Positions 1 to 12,946 of a DNA stretch of 64,000 bases are shown here, piece by piece. Under the pieces are notes generated by a model. It saw only the letters and a program-made list of their open reading frames with translations, made no database searches and was not told where the DNA came from. The translations under genes were made by a program, and so were the position numbers. Origin of the DNA: Halicephalobus mephisto (Eukaryota; Nematoda; Chromadorea; Rhabditida; Panagrolaimidae); the NCBI GenBank assembly GCA_009193035.1, contig SWDT01000559.1, positions 1 to 64,000 on the forward strand. The letters are read 5' to 3'. Position 1 is the first letter of the stretch. Each line of letters begins with the position of its first letter.

Positions 1-3000
1 AATTCACGAATTTACAATTGATTCTTGGAAATTCTTCTACTTTAGCTAACACAGACCAAGTGATTCAATATTTATATATCTCGTCCTAACTTAAAGATAA
101 CACTTTGATTTTGACTCAACTTCAGAAATACTTCAAGGACAATAATGCTGATGAGAGGATTCTTTGAGCACTAATATGATGTTAGGCGAGAACATATCTT
201 CTCTAATTTTCTGGAAGAATGTGCGATACAGCACTTGATGGAGATACAGTGAACTCATACAAGTTACTTGGTTAAAAATCAAGGAAATTAGTTTTCATTA
301 ACATAATCAAGGTTTTGTAGTCGGAAATTCACTCTATTATCGATGAATGGGACAGTATTTCTCAGTTATATTTCTCTTTCCCATGAATTTCTTTCTCATT
401 TTCATCCCGATTTATATTAGAAACTATAAATTCATCTTTCCATATCTGTTTGAAAACTCAAATGATGGAATCTAAGAACATTTGGATTTCTTCTAACTCT
501 TTTAGAATATCTTGTATGGTTAAACATTTTTATTTTTTCGTTATTTCTATTCCTTCACCGTAAACACCTTGAGCTATGAGAAACATTTTGGAGATTTTCA
601 AGACTGTAGAGAATCTTTGCTCTCATGAAGTACTCCCATTATTGTTTTTTCGTAGGTGATCTGTCTTTGACTGGAATTCCTTATTCTATTTCAATACATT
701 CATAATTTAACATTTTCGGGAAAAATCGATGTACAACTTTATTTGGATTCTGGATCAACAGCTCACCAAGGGAACCTCTCCAAACATGTCCAGAATTCAT
801 TCGAATAAAGAGTTCTTAACTGTCCATCTCCTATCATGAAGTCTATTCGGAAAAGTAGATATTTCTCCAATTCCTTTTAGAGTTGGTTGTATTCCTCATG
901 GTTCTGAGGACATTCAGGTTTCTGTTTTTTACTTCTTATTGAAACTTCAACATTTCCATTCACACATCGTCTACCAAAACTATGAATCGTCTTCACCAAG
1001 GAAAGTCAATATTTTACTTTCACGGTTAGATATCCTCTCTTCTAAATAGTAAATATCCAGTCATGTTTGGAAAATAATATTTAAACTGTGTTTATCAGTA
1101 CAAGTCTTATAAAACATATCTGTGAAATAAAGTGAGTTAGATTTAAAAAGTGGTAGAAATAATACCAGAAACATTGGGAATTCCCAGAGGTCTCCATTCA
1201 AATATTAATCGAATCCTGTTAGTTTTAATTGAGTGGAAATAGAAAATGGCGTGCCATTCATAATTGTTTGACCAATACTGATGTACCTGGAGGGTATCTA
1301 GCTCCATCCTTGGAACAATGATGGAGGGGGAAACTTTTCATCTCCAACACATATCTTAACAACTCAAAAACTGTTCTCTGATAACTAGTGAATAAAAAAC
1401 TTCAAAGTAGATTATTGATTCAAAACTACTCAGAGAATTATTATTTCAGCACTCGAACGCTGATACTCGGAAATAAAACATACAATGTGGATAATTTCTC
1501 GTAAATTCCCTTTATATGATTAAATACAAAAACAAAAAACATAAATAATTGTACAAATACTGCTAATGTTCTTGAATTCTTTTTTTGAAAATGAACCGAA
1601 TTGTTATTCTCGTTTGATTAACTTTTCTGATTTGTTCATTCTCACAAGTGGAATGAATACATAATAAACATTTGCAGCATTTATGGAACATCATTTCGTC
1701 TCCGATCTTGATATTGACTTTGGAAATATTAAAATGTACATTGATGGTCCCACGGATTGCATCAACTGGATTTCTAGAATTTCTGAAACATTTCAGAACT
1801 CGAGGTTCTAGATCTTTGTTCGAAACATATTTTATAATATTAAGAAATAAATATCATTAAAATGTTTGGCCACAAATTATTAGACTTTTCTAACAACTTC
1901 TGCCATTCTCGATTTGAATATGTTGGTCTAAATTCTAAGAAATATCGGAATTTCTAGAAAGTTTTAACCTATGAATCGAGTGATTTCTGTAAGTTCCATT
2001 TACAATGTTTTTAAAGCATGATTCTTGGGATTCCTTAACGTTTCGTGCTGAATGGATCTAATTCTATCCTACGATAATCTTTTCTATAACAATATTGTTT
2101 CCCGCCATTTTGGGATCAAGTTCTGTAGTGTGTTATGTATTAGATATTGTTGGATAAAGAGTGTGTTGAGAAATTGTGTTACCTCTAAGAGTCATATCAT
2201 TTCACGTAAAAGAATCGAGAAGAGAAGTACAAATCTGTATCGATAATGAAATCAATTTGGCTATTTTTATTTTTATGATTCTGAAGCTCCAGAATATCAT
2301 GAGTTGAATACTGAATAATTCCAGGCATTTAATAAAGTAGTCTACGATGAATGAGGGACTAAAAGATTCTCAGTATTTGAGACCTTTGGGGGAATTAAAA
2401 CCTTCATTCAAATGTGAAAGAATGATACCCAGGTTTGGCTCTCTGGAAAAGAACTCTTCTTTCTTTTGAGGAATGTTTAACACAACAGAGAATTTTCTTC
2501 AGGAATTGAGATTCTACGAGTACTATGGTCTGAGAGATCGTTCTGTAAATATCGTTCAATTGGGCAAGGAACAAGAAGATACTGTTATTTCTTGGTTTCT
2601 TTGGAAAGTATAACTGTGAAAGTAGTCAACTACAGTGAATGAATGAGGCTGAAATTGAGTATGTCATCAGTTCTACCATATCTTTCACAATCTGGCTCAA
2701 TATCAGGAATTGACACTCAGTTTGAAATCTAATTTGTTTCTTATTCATATTAATATTAATATTATTATTATGATAGTGTGTTCTTAGATAGATTGATTAA
2801 TGACAATGAAGTTGATTTCTATAAATAATGTTCTGATCTTTGAAATGTTATTCAGCTGTGGTGGAGTAAAGTAAATTCAGAGTACAATAGGTGTGAACAG
2901 AATTTAGTTCGAGATTAATGTTGCAGACTTCAGTTAAAGAGCATTCACTGGTCTGTATTTGATTTTGTTTTAATTTTCTTTTCCTTGTTAAAGAGCATTT

Positions 3001-3939
3001 TATGGGCTTTAATTTAACGATTGATACTTTCGATTGAATATCGAAATTATAACAATAAACTTTGTCACATCGTAGTCTCTAAGTTGTAGATAAAGTTAGT
3101 GATGACACACGGAGCCTATCAGAAGAAGAGGATTAGAAAGGTTCCATCACCAAGAACATCGTATTATTGGATGTTATCAATAGCATTTATTGATATTCAT
3201 GGGCAGTCGTCGTCTGCAGTTGCTCGCTCGAAAAAAGTGCATTGCTTGTAGGTTACAAATGGTTTGATGAATTTTATATGAAACAAAAGAAACAAGAAAG
3301 TCTGATTATTACCGTCTAAAGACAAATCCATCCACAAATTTATTGATGAACTAATACAGGTATGGAGATTATATGATTATTGTTATAGATAATAAATATG
3401 GGTTATTTTCAAAAAGAAGATTTCAGAAATATGGTAATCTAGTCCATCTCGCTACGAAAGACGAACTAGATTATTTGTTATTGGAAGAAAAAAGTTGAAT
3501 ACTCTCTGGAGGGAGTTGATTATTTGTTTCAAAACTAATGATTACTTTATAGAATGCACAACAGCTGCCGCGAGAGAGTGACATGGAAGAGTGGATAGCA
3601 GAAAACATGATTCAATCAACGCATTGATTTCGAGTACGTCGAAAGGATGGTTCGGTCTCAGAATGAACCAAGTCCATGCTTTTTATGATAGTCTGAGAGA
3701 ACGTTAATAAACGTATGGTTCTGAATTGGACAAATACGGTTTCAAAAGGTCAATTTATTGAAGGGCCACAATATAATAGAAGTCATGCGCTCTTGCCAGA
3801 TATTTTAATTTCTGATCAGAGTTTCCGTCTTAGTTAAATTGAAGATTCAGATAAAACCACCTCCCAACTACACACATTGAAGATTGTAAGTTCATCCACA
3901 TTCAAAACTAGTGAAGAATATGAAGCAAGAACAGATATC
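1..3939. other. Gene-poor unique AT-rich DNA
   Basis: No recognisable gene. The stretch is mostly non-repetitive and less A/T-monotonous than the 22-62 kb part. One open frame preceded by an acceptor-like TTTCTTCAG (about 2503-2612) encodes 36 residues including FYEYYGL, but no partner exon or family could be identified. The 3100-3720 stretch has coding-like composition broken by stops and could be decayed gene sequence upstream of the HSP70 relic. Confidence 0.5.
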
Positions 3940-5137
3940 ATGGGAATCGACCTCGGATCAACCAATTTCTGGCTGTTTCTGAAACAGACAAATCCATGTT
4001 ATTCCATTGACAACTCTTCTCTGAGATCTCTGGACGGAATCTGTAGTCTCATTTGATGAAGAGAAACCGATATTGAAGAGCAGCGGCAGAAGACTCAGAA
4101 CCTAACTGACAGTTATTTCGACCACAAACTTCTATATATTATCAGCATCGAGAGAAAATTTCAAAGCAGTCAATATGGCTTTCAAGTTCAATGTAAAAGA
4201 AGATCAGCCACAACTGGAATCACAGACCTGCCAAGGTTTGGAAGATTTTCTCTCGCAGAGGTCAACAAAATTTCTTAGAACGGATGGCAAAAGCAGCAAG
4301 TGATATCAGGATGTATTTAATAAGGGAATTCTGTAAGAAAAGGCGGTCATCACTGTCCCGAGAATATGAATGAGTATCTTCTAGTACCATTGAACACGAA
4401 GTTGGCTATATAGAAGTGATAGACATCATTGAGAGACGCACCGCGATCTCTCTATTATTTGTCCAATGAAAGGTAATTCTGAAATGATCAAATCAGGAAA
4501 GAAGATCCATCTTCTGACATTGGAGGAGGAACTTGTATTTGCAGAGTTATGAAATTCAGAGCATGAGGGTAAAATGTATGCAACTTTATCAGAGAATACA
4601 TTCAGATTACGATGCCTTCTATTCTGGAAGGGCTATGACATATAATATGAGAACTGGGAAAATCAATTCCAAGGATTTAGAATAATGGAAACAAGAACAT
4701 TGGAAGCAGCGAGAAGATCAAATGTATCTTTCTTTTTGAGGAAGAAAACAGAGTGAGTCAAATATATGAAAATGAGAAAACCATTATTTCAGGATTTGAC
4801 TCGGATATTCATCCTCGTCTTGAGGGAATGGTCGAGCTCACCAGAGTGGTTCGAAGGGGAATTAAAATTGCGTTTTGGAATAATTTTGATTCCTATAAAA
4901 CATTTGAATTACATCACCTTCCACTCGAAGGACGATGTAACGAGAGAGGATTTGGAAAACACCAAGATATTCCATTCGGTCTACGATAGATATTGTGTTC
5001 TTAGCCGGAGGAACCTGTAAAATTCCTTTTGTTCAAGAATGATTAAAAAATGGTTCCCTAAAGCACAAATGGTCATAGACGGAGAACTGGAGATCACACA
5101 GCACTGGAGCTGCCATTCCGCCCTTCAGTCCTCAGTG
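3940..5137 (+). pseudogene. HSP70-family pseudogene (nucleotide-binding domain only)
   Basis: Translated fragments scattered over all three plus frames line up in order with the HSP70 ATPase domain. They are: a start with MGIDLGSTN (family GIDLGTTN phosphate loop) at 3940; a VVSFDEEKP block near 4045 (family TPS.V.F); FSLAEVNK near 4245; KAVITVP near 4338; FDIGGGTC near 4515 (family FDLGGGTFD); and DIVFLAGGTCKIPFVQE at 4991-5041 (family IVLVGGSTRIP.VQ). A final STGAAIPPF near 5105 corresponds to the family's A.GAA. Stops and frameshifts separate almost every block, so the copy cannot be translated. The substrate-binding domain is not visible after about 5140. No introns are evident between blocks, so a processed copy or an old decayed gene are both possible. 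HSP70 identity is clear; age and parent gene are not. Confidence 0.85.
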
Positions 5138-5312
5138 GGGAGATGAACCTTATACATCAAGTTATTCAACAAAGCAGTAAAAAAATTAGTTCCAGTAATG
5201 AAAGTTAGAAAAGGAAGAGTATTGAACAAAATGGAAGTTCAAATGATGTTCCTCATCCAGAAGACGTAACTACGAATAATGAATGTCAACATGAAAACGA
5301 ATTTACAGACAT

Positions 5313-5576
5313 TTGTCTAATGAGAAAGACAATTCAAAATACGATTTTAAGTTACAGCAAAGAGTTGTGACTAGGAATAATCAGACAGCAGAACCTTCTA
5401 CATCAAAAATTGACGATTCTGGAAAGACGAAATCGGAATCGGCGTCGCAAAGCTCTTCCAGAACCATCTCAGGAAGAAGTTGTTTCAAAAAAGAAACGTT
5501 TATTACCATAATGAAGAGATCTATATATGGCACAAAATATGGTCTTTTAAATTTATATCCTTGTTATCAAATGTAA
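5313..5576 (+). other. Short serine-rich open frame after the HSP70 relic
   Basis: An 87-codon frame starting at ATG 5319 or an upstream TTG, rich in Ser, Thr, Lys and Asn. It has no domain I recognise, no obvious splice partners, and lies just downstream of the HSP70 pseudogene. It may be the degraded C-terminal tail of that copy or chance. Confidence 0.15.
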
Positions 5577-5725
5577 TCATTGGTCTGTCAATAAAAACGT
5601 GGACTACTTTTGATTAGAAAATAAAAATATTTATAGTCAAATTTGTCGCGACATTAAGCGTAGCGAGAAAGGAGCGATCGTTCAGGAGAAACGATTCTGC
5701 TTCCATGAATGGAATGGAAAAGGTC

Positions 5726-5797
5726 GCTCTCGTAGCTTAAGAGGAAAAGCACTTGCCCGGATAGCGAGACGATGCAGGTTCGATGCCTGCCGAGAGA
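5726..5797 (+). tRNA. tRNA-like gene, anticodon read as GGA, possibly a pseudogene
   Basis: A 72-nt cloverleaf can be drawn by hand. The acceptor stem GCTCTCG/CGAGAGA has one mismatch at the first pair. The D stem is GCTT/AAGC around a GG-containing loop. The anticodon stem CTTGC/GCGAG has loop CCGGATA, a 5-nt variable loop follows, and the T stem is GCAGG/CCTGC with loop TTCGATG. Internal promoters fit: A box TAGCTTAAGAGG (5733-5744) and B box GGTTCGATGCC (5777-5787). A T5 pol III terminator follows at 5800-5804. Oddities: GGA should be serine, but eukaryotic tRNA-Ser has a long variable arm; and position 33 is C where U is nearly universal. It may therefore be a pseudogene, or my anticodon register may be wrong. 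Confidence 0.6.
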
Positions 5798-5804
5798 CAT
5801 TTTT

Positions 5805-8600
5805 CCTTCCATATTAGTTTCGGACTAGATGAGGTCAGATCTAGTTTTCCGACAAAATTGAAAGGAAATTTTCATAACTATAAGACTCACCAAGTTGTTA
5901 CTTACACTTTCAACATGTAGGAGAGAGGAAATTAAATGTTATGATTAGCTGGTTTAGAAAAACACAGGAAATAAAAATAACTGAGAATACAGAATGAGAA
6001 AAAGAAAAACTCATAAAAGGAAGAAATCCGACCTGAAATACCCTTGGTGAAATGAAGGAAAATATCTGGAGGATTTTGCAATTAACCAGTCAATAAAAGT
6101 GAGGGAATGAAATAATAATAACCAGAGGGAATTACATGGTGTCACAATATTTTAAGCTTAAAAAGTTGTGTTTTACTACTTTTATGAATATAAAAGTAAA
6201 TGTATGATTACTGGAAATTTACACTCTATATGAAAATAATGAAACAATGTTGATTGAAATTCAAACAAACATGTTTTTGATCAACAATAATATTTTTCAA
6301 TAAAGGAACTGTTTTATTCCATGCAAATCAAAGTTCTCTCAGTGTCTCCAATTTTTGACTAGCTTCTGAACTAAGAAAACATTTTAATAATTCTGTCTCT
6401 TCAGATATATGGGGATCCTAATGGAAGCAGTTCGAAATTTCGGTGTGGCAACGATGATCTCTGTCACATTTCACCCAAAAGGACGAACCTTGAGATTTCT
6501 CATTTTTTAATGTTGGGACCATTCAAATCTTATTTTCAGTGATTTTTAGCATCTTTTTACAATATATAAAGCATTTAGAAACCGAAAAGACTCACTTTCC
6601 ACATCAGTATTATTAAATTTGTCTTAAACTATGAGTCATAATGCATTATATCAATATTTTAAAGAGAATTTGATGAATCTATCAATTGCCATAATTGTAA
6701 TAAGGTAATGAATAATAGCTCCGAACAGTTGGTCACTTTATCTAATGCTTGTTAGTGATATAGGAGGATGTAACTAAAATAGTTAAGTTCATGGCTATAT
6801 ATTTTGAGCTTTTTTCAAGCTTCCGACTCAAAGCTAAGCATAATTCATTAGCAGTCAATCAATTTCTATCAGTAGACAAGTGATTTTAAACCTAAACTCC
6901 TAAACTGATATATGAAATTTTACTGCAAACCATTCATCATTTTGCAACTGAATAGATCTATGACAATAATTGGATAAATTGAGTATTTTTCTGTAAAAAT
7001 GAATATGAATAATTATTTTTAAATACGAAGATGGAGAAAATCGTGAAATCTATTGTAACAATTAAATAACAACGAAAAGAAGTAGATTTAGTGATAAATA
7101 ATTCTAAAAACTAGGAAATCTGTGGTCCTAACACAAAAAAGCCGCAAGTCCAATCAGTTCTCCATTTTTGACGAAATGTGACATAGACTACCGTCCTCAC
7201 CCTGAATCCCCTGATTCCAAAAATAAACCTTTAATGTTGAGTTTAAATTCAGAAGTTAGAGATATGATCATTTCATATTAAATGCTTCTTCAAACTCAAG
7301 AATAACCAGTTTCTGTATTGAACAAAATGCAATTAAAGAACTGTTAGAAAACCAACAAACTTCTCATTAACAATCTTGCACTCCACACTGCTGTAATTTC
7401 TCTCCCGCAACCGACTCAAATCCCACAAACAATATTTCTCCCCTACAGTAGGGTTGTTCTGTTTGATACAGTACCTTATCTACTCATTAGAAGAATTTTA
7501 ATCTACATGAAGAGTGATAGAAAACTCCGTCTTCTTTTGGAATCAAATTCTGTCGTTTAAATTATCTGATAATTATATTTTGAACCACTGAGCTGCCTGG
7601 ACACACTTATCAAAGTTCTTTATTGCTTACTTACACCCAAGTGTCGAGTTTAAAATCATTACTATTTAGTAGACTTTTGAATGAAAATACACTTGTTTAC
7701 ACCCATTTCCATTAAAATAAATTAAATATATCGATTTTCAGAAATTCACTGTGATCCACTTCAGTCAGAATTATAATTTGCAATGATTCGTAACTTCTAA
7801 TGTTTTTATTCCTAAATAGTAATATACGTTTTTCTGAAGCAACTATATCCCTGAGGATTACATGAAGTGGCAAAATTGAATATATCAAGCATATATTGCA
7901 CAGAAATTTACATTAACGGTTTAAACTTATTCAGTTATTTTTTAATCAAATAACAAGACTGTCAACATTATATCATATATTAATGTCATTACATTATTTG
8001 ACAATATATGAAGAGCTCGACTCCTGAATATTACATTCAATAAATATTGGAGTGGCAATACTTTTCAGAAACAGAAGTGGATGTTCGCTTTCATCTTTTA
8101 AAAAGAACGCGCACTCCATTAAATGTCATCTAAAATCTACAAATCCCATCAATTGCTACAGACAGGTCTCTGTGTGTTAATACAGTATTTATTTAAATAA
8201 AAATGGATTATCTCAAAATAAGATAAAGTAATTTATTAGTTAATTTTTAAATTAACTTTGTTATTTTGAACAGAAATTCAAGGATTTCCTAAACTTAATT
8301 TTATACTTTTTAGAACTCCAAGATATAGGATATATAAAGGAAACATTGATAATTTACCATAGAAATAAAAGTGAACTTCATTATTAGTTTTAGATTAAAT
8401 TGGGTAAACTAGTAATTTGACTATATAGTTGTCTCCGTTTTCTTAGATAACTAAGTAGAGAAATACGAGATCCCCTGAAAGTCCTAGAAGTCCGTTTATC
8501 TCTGAGAACAAGTCTAGTGAAGCTCAGATCTCCCAGTATTTAAGGAAACCGCCAAATCTCCCCATCATCACATGGCTAGAATTATTATGATTTAAATTTT
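5805..8600. other. Intergenic DNA without a recognised gene
   Basis: AT-rich, largely single-copy sequence with frequent stops in all frames. I see no domain, tRNA or obvious repeat structure. Confidence 0.5.
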
Positions 8601-8607
8601 TGTATTA

Positions 8608-8752
8608 TTTTATCTATACCCTACACTATTCTATTATCTCCCTAGATTAAGTTTATTTATATTGTACCGAAATCTTACTGTACCAGAATAAAGAAAGATT
8701 TCTTCCATCTATCGATTAGGATTATGTGGATTACCTTAAGGTCCATGACAGA
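8608..8752 (+). repeat. Dispersed repeat, copy 1 (partner at 56.1 kb)
   Basis: Shares, with gaps, the phrases TTGTATTATTTT, TTATTTAT.TTGTACCG, AATAAAGAAA.ATTTCT and GATTAGGAT..TGTGGA with 56095-56245, more than 47 kb away. The 3' end holds an imperfect inverted repeat (GTGGATTACCTTAAGGTCCA; in the other copy GTGGACT...AGTCCAC). The hairpin end suggests an old mobile element; its superfamily is not determinable. Confidence 0.55.
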
Positions 8753-9156
8753 TTCAATTAGTTTTATGAATACGTGACAGACAGAGAATGATTACTTCAC
8801 ATTTAAGAATAATATTGGATGAATTTCCTCATCTATCATAACTGCACAAATCTGTTAATGTTGTCTTTTATTTTTGAATTATCCATATATTACTTTTTTA
8901 TTGAAATGAAGCAATTTTAAAATAATCGCAAATATATCATTACAAAATAGAAATGAATTCAATTATGAAACAACTTTGACAAGAATTCTTAGAAGTTTTG
9001 AAAAACAGTAACCTAAATAAGAATCTGTTTTATGATTGTCTCATAATTTTACATAATTTCACACTGAATGGTTTAGAAATTTCGAAAGTGAGGTCACATG
9101 AGAGACGAAAACTTCTGTTCATTTCCGAAGGATAATAGTTATATACCAAAGTACTT

Positions 9157-9353
9157 TTAGATATTGAAAAACCCGTATTTACCCAAATATCCTTTCGGAA
9201 ACCTTTTGTTCTGCTTGTAAAGATTAAGCTTTCCAGAAAATATCTGATCCAACACCTTTCTAATCTTCAGAAGCTTATTGTTACGAAGATGCTTCATTTG
9301 AATTCGATTTGGATCAACTACAATCCAATTTCCCCAAACATCCAAAAAATCTA
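9157..9353 (-). CDS. Possible orphan terminal exon, unknown protein
   Basis: On the minus strand a TTTCACAG acceptor (AG at 9355-9354) opens a 65-codon frame ending in TAA. It includes VWGNWIVVDPNRI and ends KGYLGKYGFFNI. Codon use and residue mix look coding. The W.V.P.R motif faintly recalls the C-terminal part of nematode glycosyltransferase-92-type proteins, but this is too short to claim. No convincing upstream exon was found within 1 kb, so it may be a gene relic. Confidence 0.25.
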
Positions 9354-12300
9354 CTGTGAAACATATCTTTTGAATTTACAATTTTTAAAATCGGTAGTTA
9401 ATTATTTCTACTCTTTCTTCTTTTTCAAACGTGGATATCTAAATTAAAAAAAAGACATTTTTCAGTCAAAAATAAAAATGGAAAGTATAACGTGATTTAA
9501 ATTGAAAGCATACGTTATCTAAACTTTATTGAAGCTGTACTTTAGATGGTGATGTTGATAACTCTGATAACAGGTAAAGACGATGACAGAGAGAAATTTG
9601 AGTCAACAATCAAAGAAGGGAAATAAAGAGGGACTGAAAAGTTTTATTCGAGTTGGAAGTATTCTACTTGAATGAACAGCGTCCATACTTACATTAGTAT
9701 ACACTTTTATATTGTATGTATTATAGGATTGTCTGATAGTATGAATTATTTTATCACATTAGAGAGATTTATATAAAGGACTCAATATAGGATTTATATG
9801 AAGAGCTGTTCATCAACTATTATACTTTATTGATGTTGTTTTGATATGTAATGTAGATTATTTGGTGAGCCATCTTAAAATGTCAACATCAACGGTAATA
9901 TAAAATTAAAGGGCCTATCCAGGTCATACAAATTAAATTTATTTTCAGCAAATTCTCTTGTTCCCTGAAACTGATAAGCATATGACAGAGATTAATGACA
10001 ATATTTGTTCATACATTTTCACGTCATATTTTGCCTTCATATTACTATGGATTTAATTCAATGATGCAAAATCGGTTAAATAAAAGGATATCTGAAGTGA
10101 AGATCCGCATTATCAATATTTCAATTCTGCTTAAATACTATTTAAATATTAATAGGAAATAATTGAAGTAAATTGGTATTATATTTGTAACTGTTATGTT
10201 CAACCTGAGAATTTCAGGTTGCTGAAGATACCACTGATATCATCCAATATTTTTTAGCAATCTATTATCTTTTTCGCATTCAATACTATCCATATATATT
10301 GCATTTTGTTCCTTAATAGAATCTGTCACTAGAATCAAGAATAAGAATTGCTACCATTGGAGAACGCACTTCTATGAAGATTTGATTCATACTGAATTGA
10401 ATGGGACATATTTAATTGTTTTAATTACTGTGTTGTTTGTTGTAATAAATTGTAATAAATTGTTTCAACTTAGTTATTTATAAATGCGGGGAAACTAAAA
10501 TATTATTGTCGAATTCGGCATCGCAACACATTTATTTCAGAAAATCATAACATCTAACAAAAGCAACGCTGAACATCATAATTACCATGTTTTGTATGAC
10601 AAAAATACTACGTGTTTGCTACACATTGCAGAAATGATAATTTTTTGTGCATAGAAGATCTTAGTCTAATACAAAAAGAGCTAATTTAACGATACAAGGA
10701 AATTACAATATACCTTCTAAGTTATTTTTTTTCAAATTTCCTCAACATTATTCAACATTAATTTGCTGAATTAATTACAAAATTTGCAGATAAAAACGAA
10801 GTTATGGCAAAGATCTTTTTTTACATCAAGCTTAGGTAATTAAACTCGTTTTAAACCAATGTACACGATATAAATATATAAAAGAAAAAAGCGGCATATG
10901 ATTATATAAAAACTATAAAAAAGGGAAATGAAGTCATGAATTATGAGGCATTGAAAGCGGTTTGCTTTTTTTGTGCTGATAAGTCATCTCTGTTTATTAC
11001 TGCCACCAGTACGATTTTCAATCATGTCGACAAGGTACAACAACGACATAAGAATTGGATCCTATTTTATAGTCAACAACAGAGCTGATAATTACAGTGG
11101 ATCAAATACCATGAACTCCAACAACAATGATCGCCACAACAGCTATTTCGAAGTCGGTATTGAAACGTACCAGAAACAGGGATATCTTGCTCAAATCTAA
11201 GATCAACAAGATACGGTAGTCAGAACAGCTGAGGTCTGCAAAGAAAATTAAATCTACTATGTAAATATTTAAAATTATTAAGAAATAATAAGATATAATG
11301 AGTTATCATAATTGTGTAAAAGTTTGAAATTGTAGCGCGGTTTTCTCGGCATCAATTTCTTCAATTTTTAAAAATTCTCAGACCTAATTATTCAGAAATG
11401 TCTAAGAAATCTTAACAAAGTATGAAACCTTATACTAAATCTCATAAAATTTTCAGAGATTCTAGTAAAATTTCATAAACCTCTCAAAAGTACAAAAGCG
11501 TTAAGAAGACTATAAAAAAGTTCAGAAACTTGGTGGATTTTCCAAGATTTTAGAAACTTCTAGAGGTTTATAACTTTTCGAATGTTGACGAAATTATAAT
11601 TCTTTAAAAATCTAAAATTAATCTGCTCGTGACTACAGTATTTTTCGGAAATAGCTTGTTTGATAATTGTTGCCAACGTCAACAACGAAAATAGAGAAAA
11701 CAATTAAATTAATTTCTTCCAAGTCGCCTTTTGCAAGGTTTTTCAATTCTCAAAAATAACACTCTTGAAGAAATCCTCACGTGGTATTTTTCGAGATTTA
11801 AGAAATTATTTTCGATATTCTTAAAAATCACACTATAAAAAATAGAAATAAATTTTATGCAGAAACGACTTGAAAAAGAATTTCTAACAATTTCCAGATG
11901 TTACAGTAACCTAAGTGATGGATTTGTAATTTTATAATTTTTTAATTCAGAATATTTAAAAATAAATTCTCATATAATTTATTAATACGAATACCTAAAA
12001 ATTACAGTAAGCTACAAAGATCACTATATGTCATCATATAATCTCCCACATTTCGTAGTCAACTTTTCAAATATATCCTGCTTAGAGAAGTCCGGGGAAC
12101 TTCCCAATTAAGTCTATGCAGAGTACAAAACCCATCTTCTAAGTTATAAGTCATATAAGCACATGAGGTAGTCAGGAAGTCATTTTGCCAATGCCTGATC
12201 TTTGATCAGCTCTTACTAGTTCTAAGCATTGTGCTCAGATTTACAGGGAAGTCGACTTCAAATTAGAATCTGCAACTTGCTTACAACGTTTGGGAGGATT

Positions 12301-12900
12301 AGTAGGCACTTCTTATTTACCTCTATAGCGATTTCGAAATTAAAGTTAAATTTTCAGTTTACCTGTAATGTTTAGGCAGGTCAATATATCCGATTTAATT
12401 CGAAGTTGATTTCTTCACAGATCTCAGCATTCAAAATTTAACGAATATTTTAGTTTCAACTATTTATTGTAATAACTTTTTTGGCGTTTCTAATTTTTCA
12501 GAAACGTAAAAATCTTACTTTTCGCACTGCTTTAGATTTTTAACATCTGAAATTAAGATACTGTAGAATTGAATGACGAAGCTCAACTTACATAACGGGC
12601 TTCATGAATAATAAAGGCTCCGCCTAATAAAAAAAGCCGAAGCAGAGTATAAAATTACGATAGCGAATTCGAATCAGTTTAATTCGAAGTTCAATATCGG
12701 CAGTTATCATTCTCAGTAATTTACACATTTGCATTTTTAATTAATTTTCGAGTAGACTACATAACAATTATCTCTAGCGACTCATATCCATTTCGAAATC
12801 GTCCCTAATATCAGTATATCTCTTACTTAACTACCATGGGAAGTCAATATAATTACTAGAAAACTGATAGGACAACGAAATTCTTAACGTTTTGAGGAAC
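9354..12900. other. Intergenic DNA upstream of the first chemoreceptor
   Basis: Mostly AT-rich and gene-free. A small frame at 11024-11200 (ATG, 58 codons, Asn/Tyr-rich, ends GYLAQI) sits in a less AT-rich pocket but has no recognisable family. From about 12900 the sequence is the promoter/outron of the chemoreceptor gene. Confidence 0.4.
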
Positions 12901-12925
12901 TTTATTGACGAGATAGGATTCAATA

Positions 12926-12931
12926 TTTCAG
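12926..12931 (+). promoter_or_regulatory. Probable SL trans-splice acceptor, chemoreceptor A
   Basis: TTTCAG lies 15 nt upstream of the ATG at 12947, the usual geometry of nematode spliced-leader acceptors. It supports this start codon. Confidence 0.6.
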
Positions 12932-12946
12932 AGAAAAGTTTGAAAC

